In this document: positions 56,637 to 64,000 of the stretch, piece after piece
Position numbering within the stretch: position 1 is the stretch's first letter
Layout of the letters: each line of letters opens with the position of its first letter
Assembly (NCBI GenBank): GCA_030267965.1
Contig: BRYA01000059.1
Location: 1-64,000 of the forward strand
Source: Triparma columacea
Lineage: Eukaryota; Sar; Bolidophyceae; Parmales; Triparmaceae
Direction: 5' to 3'
Length of the DNA stretch: 64,000 nucleotides
Made by a program: the position numbers and the translations under genes
The notes under the pieces: model-generated
What the model was told of the DNA's origin: nothing
Databases searched by the model: none
What the model saw: the letters and a program-made list of their open reading frames with translations, nothing else

Positions 56637-59591
56637 ATGCCAGAAGCCGAAGAGGAGGACGATGTCATCACGAAGCAGATTATAGACGAGTATAATCGAA
56701 TGTCTGGGTATTCCAGCACCATTGACCAGGCAACACAGGCGTTGGGGGTGAGTAGTCCCCCCCTCACGGTGGTATGTTTGCGATTCTGACCCTCCTTTCC
56801 CTCTCCTCAGAGTCGTTTTGAGGACACACACGCGTCAATCAGTGTGGCAGCGAAGGTTACCTCCACCAACATGGTCGAGGAGCTCAAGACAAGGTTTGGC
56901 AAGCACATTACAGACTTCTCCAAGTACCTCGAGATACACAAACTGGGGCCTAACCAGCGGACAGAGGTGAAGCGGCGACAGGAGGAGGTCCGGGACTACC
57001 TCGCAGACAGCATCCTGGCGGCCTCGGATGAAATCAACTGCAAGACTGATGAGACCATCAAGACCATGATTGACGACAGCAAGAAGCTATTCGACGACGC
57101 GCTTGAAAAGCACGCGGGGGAGACCAAGAAGCACATTAGGTGGGTCGTGCAACAATTCGAGAAGCGGCTAGCTCAGAGCAGGCAGGCGCACCGGCTGGAG
57201 ATTCGCGACACCATCGCTCTCGACAAAGCCCTCAACAAGGAGGAGATGAGGGAGGCGATGAAGAACCACGCCGCTGACGTCGAAAAGGTGAAGGAGCAGT
57301 TCAAGGAGTCAATAAAGACGATGAACAAGGGCAAGATGGACGCGTTGAGGGCCAAGGCACAGATGGAGACGGTGAACAAAAAGCTCCAAGACCGAATTCA
57401 GGGCCTTAAGGAGAGCATGAACCAGCTCAAGATTAACAACGAGGGGACCCTCGCTGAGATGCGGAAGATGCAGGCCGATAAGGAGGAGTGGCAGCTCAAC
57501 CAGCAGTTCACTGATGACACCATCAGCGGGCTCCAGGAGGAGGTCGAACAGTTGAAACACAAGCTCAAGGTTAAAAACAAGGAGATAAAACGGCTGGAAA
57601 TGTTCGCAGGCCAGAGCTCCAACCAGGCGGAGGCGGCAATCGAGGAGAAGAAGAGACAAGCGAAGGAGAAGGAGGAGGGCATGCTGAATCGCATCAGGGA
57701 CCTGGAGGAAACAGTGAGGGCACTGAACGGCAAGGAGTGCGAGAAGTGCGGCGCGGCCGTCGCTGCGATTGAGCCCCAGAACTTTAGCTTCTCTCCCGCG
57801 AGAGACGGGGCCGGAGATGAGGGGGAAGGAGGAAGCAGGGTGAAAAGGTTCAGTCTGCTGGAGCAAGTTATCGACAAGAAGGACGAGGTTGGGGGGCTGA
57901 AGCCACACGAAACAGTTTCCAGGCGCCCCTCAGAGGTGGCCAAGAACAAGGGTGGGGAGGAGGAGAAGAAGGAGAGCGACAACGAGACACAAACACAAAC
58001 ACGAACGTCTCCGGTATCAGGATCATCACCAAAATCACCAGGGTACCAACAGGACACTCGACGCAATACAGTTATAGACATCTACAACAGGCGTGATATG
58101 TCTGGGAAGGTAGCGAACGCAGCCGCAGCCAAGCAGGAATTTGAAAAGAGGAGAGCTGAGCTGCAGGAAGAGCAAAAGCTGCTCGAGAAGAAGCATGCCT
58201 TCCAACTCCAGCAGCGGGAACTGGAGAAGGCGAGCGAGAAACAGAAGGAGGGCATGGAGGAGGAGATGAGAAAGTACCAAGAGATGGTAGAGGCCTTGAA
58301 GCAAAAGCAGGCCAATATTTTAAAGCAAGAGAGTGAAATGCTGGAGAGTATAGAGAAGGCAAAAAAGGAGGAGGAGGAGGAGGAGGCAAAAGGAGGCGAG
58401 ACTGAGGAAGCGAGAGCAGAGGACGGGGAGGTGAAGGCCGAAGAGACGAGTGCCCAGGAGAAGAGGTCGCCAATAAGACTTACTCCGTCAGGAGATGCGC
58501 CGCGCCAGCCTTCATCGCCCGACTCTGCATTCTCAACGACTTCTTCCGAGGCAACTCTAGAGATCGAAAAAATTGAAGAGAGGGAATTAGCCGAGATGGA
58601 CGACTACTCCGAGAGCACCTGGAACGACATTCCCATTGATAATTACGACGAGGTCGATCGGAGGCTTGATAAATTCGGCGGGCACTACTCTGAGAACAAC
58701 GAACTTTACGATGACTCCGAGGCAATGACCGTGAAGATTACTCGTACTATGTCGGGTAACGACTTGGATTGGTCTACCAAACAGGTGGGAGGCTTCACCT
58801 GGGTCGATGACGAAAGGAATGACGACGATGAGAAGAATACCGAAGAGTTGGACAAGATCGACGCGTCCATCCCGATCGATGACTCCCCAACTCCCCAAGC
58901 CACCACCCCAAAGGCAATCGAGAAGATAGAGATGGTCGTGAGGGAGAAGGATAGCACGCCCATCAGGGGCAATATGCACGCCAGGCCGAAGCAGAAGGCC
59001 GTAGCAAGCAACAGCGAGCAGTACGGCATCATGGGACTCGATGGCGGCGTACACCCTATCGTACCGGGTTGGGTCAATCAGGGACAGCCGAAGGAGAACA
59101 TGTCGCAGTACTTGTCTGTCGTTCAGGACCTGGAGGCATCGCTGAGGGAGGTGAGGGAGGAAAATAAATTTGAAAGGCAGAAGACGCGCGCCGAGATCCA
59201 GCAGCTTAAGCTGGTGATGAAGGAAAAGGACTTGTTGTTGACTGAGGTTGTGAAGAGGCTGAAGAAGACCAAGAGGGAGAAGGTACTGATTAAGGAGCGC
59301 CTCGACAAGATGCAAGATGCATGGGACAACGACATCCATTTCAGAGGCTTCGACGTCGAGGGGCTGGGGGCCGGGAGGGTGCCGGAAGGACCGAGGAGCC
59401 AGCCCGTTAGCAGGCAGAGGTCGCGAGTGGAAAGGAGGGACGGATTGGGAAGGGACGACGGGGACGGTCTGAGGCCGAGGACAGCAGGAGCGCTAGGGAT
59501 TAATAGGGAGCTGTACCTGAGGAGGAACTTGAAAAGCTCAGACGGCGTTAAAGGAATACGGCGAGTTATGAAGGGACTCATCAAAGGGTGA
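56637..59591 (+). CDS. Large coiled-coil protein of unknown function
   Basis: Exons 56637-56747 and 56811-59591, 963 residues. The short first exon (MPEAEEEDDVITKQ...) is joined in phase through a 63-base intron, the shortest in the window. Charged heptad-type coiled coil runs about 150-300 and 430-520, with a lone CEKCGAA between. An acidic, Ser/Thr-rich region follows, then a conserved-looking segment (IMGLDGGVHPIVPGWVNQ) and a second coiled coil about 780-860. The C-terminus is Arg-rich. No catalytic domain was seen; a cytoskeletal or flagellar structural protein is plausible. It shares its promoter region with the acylated EF-hand gene. Confidence 0.8.
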
Positions 59592-59672
59592 AGTAGTCTA
59601 AATGTGATATTTTATACTAATAAAACCTCCCACGAACATTCATTTTCGATGGAACATGTCATTCACCTACTT

Positions 59673-62600
59673 TTAGTCGCCGAGCCAGACAACGTTTGGA
59701 TTTTTCTCCTTCTCGGCTTCCAACTTCCCAACCAGGAATCTCTCTGCGTCCTGCAAGTCAAAGTCCCCCTTCTTCGCCTTCCTCCCCGACTTAGCCGTGC
59801 CCCCCGCGGCGCTTTCCTTCCCCTTCCTGATCCTCTCCGCCCTTTCTCTGAATTCCCTTGCCTGCCTTTCCATCAGCTCTGCCGCCGCCTGCAGTTCTTC
59901 AGCCTCGTCAACGACAGCTTCGTAAGTAGCCTCGCCAGCACTTTCGTTAGACTGGAGGGGGAGCGAAGGTGACCCTTTGGGTGGTGTGATGACAGAGGGA
60001 GACTTCTGGGTCATGTCCAGCTCGGTAGCAGCCGTCGTCTCTTTCTTCTTCTTTTTCATTTTCTTCTTCCTCTCCCTCTCCTTCTCCTTCCTTTTCCTCT
60101 CTTTCTCTTCCCTCTCCCTTTCCTCCTCCTCCTCTCTCTCTTCCTCCTCCCTCACAACCTTCTCTACCCTCTCCCACTCCTGCCGCTCCTTCTCATGCTC
60201 GATTCGAGCCTTCTCCTCTTCCTCAGCCTGCTTCCTCGCGGCCTCCTCCTTTTCTATCAGAAGCCTCTCCTCCTCCTCCCTCTCCTCTCTCCTTCTGACC
60301 ATGTCCTCCTCTTCCTTCCTCCTCTTCTCCTCCTTGGCCTTCTCCTCCTTGCTCTTCCCCTTCTTTTTCTTCTTTTTCTTTCCACTCTTCTCGCTCTTCT
60401 CCTCCTTTTTATCAAGTGATCCTTCCAAGTCGTTCTCCAGCTCCTCCAGCAGCTCCCTGGCCTTTTCTTCCGCCTTCCACATCTTGAACGCCCCCTCCAT
60501 CCACATCCACCACTCCATCAGAACTTCCCCACCGATCCTCCTCTTTGCCCCCCTCGTGCCGTCCGGGCGTCCCGTATCATCATAACCACAGAGTACCCTT
60601 TCGCCCTCCTCCAGAACCTTGAGGGCCGCGTAGTCGTTGCTGCCGAGCCAAGTGACGCCCAGGTCAAGGGCCATCTTCAGGGCCCTGACGAGCATGCAAA
60701 CGCCAGACAAGTATTCCCTCTCCGCCTCTCTTCTCCTGCTCTCCTCCTCAACGACCCCCTCCTCCTTCCAGCTCCACTCATCCTCGTCGTCGCAATTTCC
60801 CTTCATCTCGGCGTTTACAATCCTCTCCATCCCCTCCTTAACAACCCCCTCGACTTCCTTACACCCCTCCTCAACGATCCTCTTGAATCCCTCACTACCG
60901 ACTACGTACCCCTTCTCGAGCCCCCCGGCTTGCCCATAGACGTCCCTGAGTTTGGCGAGAAGCCCCTCTATACCGGATTGCACGCTCTTCCTAATCTCAG
61001 CCCCCACAAAGAACTCCCCGTCGTCCCCGTCGTCATCCTTGGCAGTTTCAGAGGAGAGTGAGGAAGAGTTAGGTGGATTTCGTGTCTTCACCTTGAAGCC
61101 GCTACGGAGCTTGCCTTTGGACCACTCGTGGAAGGTTAGAGGGAGACGGAACTTGACGCACTTCCCCACGGCGTCCTTGAGCTGTTCGATCCCTTCCCTA
61201 AAAGTGTCGCTCGCCTCCTTGACTGTCGACGAGTTCTCAAACTGTTTCTTGCTATACGCCATCAGCGTGTCTCTTGCGCTGCGGCGAAGCGGAGAATGGC
61301 GTAAGTGATCCGTGTCCGTTAAGGCTAATCGTCGCTGCCCCGTGTGAAACTTCGTCCCTTTCTCACCTTCCGCTAGGAACCTCGAGCTTGGATATATTAT
61401 TTCCTCCCTCGTCCCCCCAGAACGCGTTATTCCTGCAGTCATAGGCGTCTTTATCGTAGCGGTATTTAATTCCCTTGAAGGCGGAGCGCGAGGATGGAGA
61501 TTTAACTTTATTTTCGCCCCTCAACTTCATGCACCTCTCGATCTTCTCCTTCAACCCCACGGCCGTCCTCCATGTCGCCTCCAGGTACTTACAGTAACCC
61601 CTTCTGAACTCCTTATCGGTAAGCTTGTTTCCCTCCTTCCACCCCCCCATGAAGCCCATCTCGAGTTTCCCCGCGTTTCCCACATAGCCCATAAGGTCGA
61701 GCCCCTCAATGCCCTCCACCACGTACCCCTCGATTGCCAGGTTGACGGCCTTTTCGAATACCAAGTTCACGGCATTGGAGAAATCCGACGCGTCCTTGGC
61801 CTCCCTGTTTGTGGGCGAGCGGAGCATTATTCGAGGATAAGATGCTGTCGCCTTGGTTTTCTAATCTCCTCCATTCTCACCTTAAACAGCTCATATCATT
61901 GTCCCCCCCCCCCCCGCCCCCCAGGCTAGCCGCCAGTCTGACAGTCCTTTGTATCCCCACGCTCTGCTGTATGTGTTTGACAAGTTCCTTAAATCCCCCC
62001 AAGAACTCCTTCCCTAATTCCTCCTCCTCCCCTTTCTTCGCGTTGGGTAGCTTGCTTGCGCCCCCCGCGCCTTCCCCCCCTCCCCCCTCCAGTCCAAACT
62101 CGTCTTCCCCCCCCAGTTCCCTTCCCCCCCAATCCTTGTCTCCCCCGTACCTAACCTCCCCCCCCCCCTTCCCCCCTCCACCCAGATCCATGAGCGCATC
62201 GTAAATCCTCCTAACGTCCTCAACCTTTACCACACCCCTACCCCCATAATCCCACATGGTCGTTATACAGTGCCTGCAACCGTCCCCACCACCCTCCGAA
62301 CTCCCGACGTTACCGATGTAGTTGTCACCCCCACCACCCTTACCCCTCCTACCGCTCTTTTGCTTGACCCCAACTCCTCTGACCTTGGTGTCAACAACGA
62401 ATCCTAAACCACCGACGTCGAGGGTACTGACGAAGTCGTCCACGAATGTGGCGGCTGCTCTTTTGCAAAAGTGGCATCTGATGCGACCACAGATATTGGA
62501 TAGGTGGAGGGTGGAGACGGAGAAGGAGTCGTTGGGAGAGGAACGGAGGGTGCCCCACCAGGAGAGGAATTTAGTGAGAGTTGGGAAATCGGAATTTATT

Positions 62601-63248
62601 ATTGCAGAACGGACGCAGGATGATCGATCTGAGGGCGGAAGGAAGAGGGTCGGTCGAGGGTGAATGAGTGAAGAGAGTGGAAAGAATGTTATGTTTGTGG
62701 TGGGGTAATGGGTTGTTTCCATTGGTGCGTCCATATCCTTGTCCATATCCTTCTCCATATCTCGTTCCTTCGTCCCACCTCTCACCTTCTCCCTTGTTCG
62801 TTTCCACCTTCCATTCCCCTACCCCCTTGTAGAATTCGTAGCACCTCAAGCTGCAAGCCGACCTCCCCTCCAAGTCCCCCCCGCCACCCCAGTAGTCGTT
62901 GCAGCAGCTGTGGAACGCGTCATCGGCAAACCCGCAGTCGACACCGAACTGGTCCTCCAACTTGTTGGCTGCCTTGACCCCGCCAACTTTGCCAGAGACG
63001 ACTTTGCCACCCCCACCCTTGCTCCCACCGCCTTTACTCCCGCCCCCCCGCTTTCCTATTAGTTTTTCATCCTGTTGCTGCTGCACCGGGTGCCGCACGG
63101 TGTGCTGCTGCGAAGCCCCCTCTAGCCCCTTCCCTAACCTGTACACTTCGTCATCTACAGTGGAAACCCGTAGTCTTGAGACGTCAGAACTTACGGTACG
63201 AGGTTCCATGACGCCAGGTTTTGCTTGTGAGTCCTGTATTTGGTGCAT
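59673..63248 (-). CDS. Cys-containing protein with Lys/Glu/Arg-rich coiled coil
   Basis: Exons 63248-62786, 62628-61881, 61804-61367, 61278-59673; 1084 residues, all phases consistent. The N-terminal third has a Gly/Lys-rich stretch and Cys clusters (VDCGFADDAFHSCCNDYW, CSLRCYEFYKG, then CGRIRCHFCKR and CRHC), which could bind metal or form disulfides. The middle is helical with conserved-looking Trp/Tyr. A long KER-rich single helix covers about 850-980, and the tail is helical. No signal peptide is apparent. I do not recognise the family. Three introns of 157, 76 and 88 bases; one has the shared donor GTGAGAATGG (61880). Confidence 0.75.
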
Positions 63249-63476
63249 CAAACTGTCGGGTCTTGTCGACAAAAGTTTAAGGGAGATATTTATGAGGTTT
63301 AATACTTAGAGAGGAGGTATATTGGAGGGTTAGGGTTGACTTCCAATACCACAATTTGAGGTTAGATTCCAATAAAAGTGGAAAAAGAGAAAAAAGAAAT
63401 AATAAAAAGGAGGGCAAAGAAAGGTCGGAAAATAAATCCAAGAAGCGAAAACTAAATCCAAATAAAGCAAGCCCTT
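63249..63476. promoter_or_regulatory. Divergent promoter region
   Basis: 228 bases between divergent ATGs; purine-rich in 63370-63470 (GAAAAAGAGAAAAAAG). No defined site recognised. Confidence 0.35.
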
Positions 63477-64000
63477 ATGTCATCTCCCACATCTCCTGTC
63501 ACACCGACATCATCAAATACACCTAATCAATCAAATCAATCACATATGACACATTCATCACCAAATTACTCTACCAAAAATGATAAAATGTCAACAGAAG
63601 TGCCCTCTCTCTCGGAGGATGATGAGGGGATAAGGGGAAAGAGGCTTAAGTTCTTGCAGAGATTCAACAGCAACAGTGACAATAGTGATGATGGAACCAA
63701 CTTAGATGATAATAGTAGTGTCCAATTATTAAACCATGAGGTGAACAATGAGATAAATGACGATGAGCTAAATGGAAAATTAAATGCCAAGGATAAGAAC
63801 AAGTTGTCATCCTCCATCTCTACACCTTCCCCAACCACCGCGGCCACTCCCACCGCCACTCCCACACTCTCAGATATAGTAACCCCCTCACCAATCCCAG
63901 ACATGTCCCAACCTCTGAACCTGGACATGACTACCATGTTAATCCTCAGTCTCAGCAAAGCAGAGTCCCGTATCAAGGCCCTCGAGGACATTCTCCTCTC
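63477..64000 (+). CDS. Partial gene, low-complexity N-terminus (runs off the window)
   Basis: The ATG at 63477 opens a frame of 174 codons to the window end with no stop. The translation starts MSSPTSPVTPTSSNTPNQSN, is Asn/Ser/Asp/Thr-rich, has two ATP-rich runs (TTAATPTATPT), and ends in a likely helix (LILSLSKAESRIKALEDILL). That resembles the disordered N-terminus of a regulatory or coiled-coil protein. Function cannot be assigned from this part. Codon use is more AT-rich than its neighbours over the first 120 codons. Confidence 0.65.
   Translation, partial: MSSPTSPVTPTSSNTPNQSNQSHMTHSSPNYSTKNDKMSTEVPSLSEDDEGIRGKRLKFLQRFNSNSDNSDDGTNLDDNSSVQLLNHEVNNEINDDELNGKLNAKDKNKLSSSISTPSPTTAATPTATPTLSDIVTPSPIPDMSQPLNLDMTTMLILSLSKAESRIKALEDILL

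Noticed and set aside
58587..59339. 250-codon minus-strand open frame
   Set aside because: Mirror of the coiled-coil gene's codon bias; leucine/histidine-rich with no recognisable fold.

Overview
This looks like a nuclear contig from a flagellated, photosynthetic stramenopile (heterokont alga), possibly of the Bolidophyceae/Parmales type. The lineage is inferred; no database search was possible. Most genes have short GT-AG introns (about 75-200 nt, one near 300). Several proteins start with a signal peptide followed by a Phe at the cleavage site, the ASAFAP-type plastid presequence of secondary red plastids (triosephosphate isomerase, dihydrodipicolinate reductase, a TRM11-like methyltransferase). 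Flagellar genes are present: a kinesin-2 motor, a nephrocystin-3-like ATPase and a possible FAM228-like protein. The standard code fits everywhere. I saw no rRNA, tRNA, CRISPR array or intact transposon.

Layout. 0.4-9.7 kb (-): a giant START-like/multi-membrane protein whose 5' exons I assembled by splice phase. 10.5-11.5 (-): plastid TPI. 12.1-13.6 (+): EamA-type transporter. 13.6-14.6 (-): WW-like protein. 15.2-16.7 (+): secretory DnaJ. 16.9-17.4 (-): doubtful IQ-motif ORF. 17.7-18.9 (-): lipoyl synthase. 19.2-20.3 (+): histidine phosphatase. 20.7-21.8 (+): triose-phosphate-translocator-like transporter. 21.9-22.9 (-): coiled-coil FAM228-like. 23.0-26.0 (+): EF-hand/TPR protein. 26.1-27.1 (+): DapB. 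27.4-33.3 (+): a DNA ligase IV fused to a HAD phosphatase and a P-loop kinase. 34.0-35.4 (+): TRM11-like. 35.5-38.6 (-): kinesin-2. 38.9-40.0 (-): secretory EF-hand protein. 40.7-42.0 (+): proteasome Rpn9. 42.2-43.7 (-): LRR protein. 44.0-50.6 (+): NPHP3-like ATPase with EF-hands and coiled coils. 50.7-52.6 (-): PGAP1-like lipase. 52.9-55.0 (+): PhoD-like pseudophosphatase. 55.2-56.4 (-): acylated EF-hand protein. 56.6-59.6 (+): coiled-coil protein. 59.7-63.2 (-): Cys- and KER-rich protein. 63.5-end (+): partial gene.

The genome is compact. Neighbouring genes are often divergent with 80-300 bp shared promoters, or convergent with 60-190 bp between stops. The standout is the ligase IV gene: one reading chain holds a HAD phosphatase, an intact ATP-dependent ligase core, two BRCT domains and a polynucleotide-kinase-like domain, so 3'-end cleaning, 5' phosphorylation and sealing of a DNA break could sit in one polypeptide. 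A second genome-scale signal is that many introns share an extended donor (GTGAGAATGG) and a CTTCGCTC-type tail ending CGTCGCAG, as expected of introner elements.
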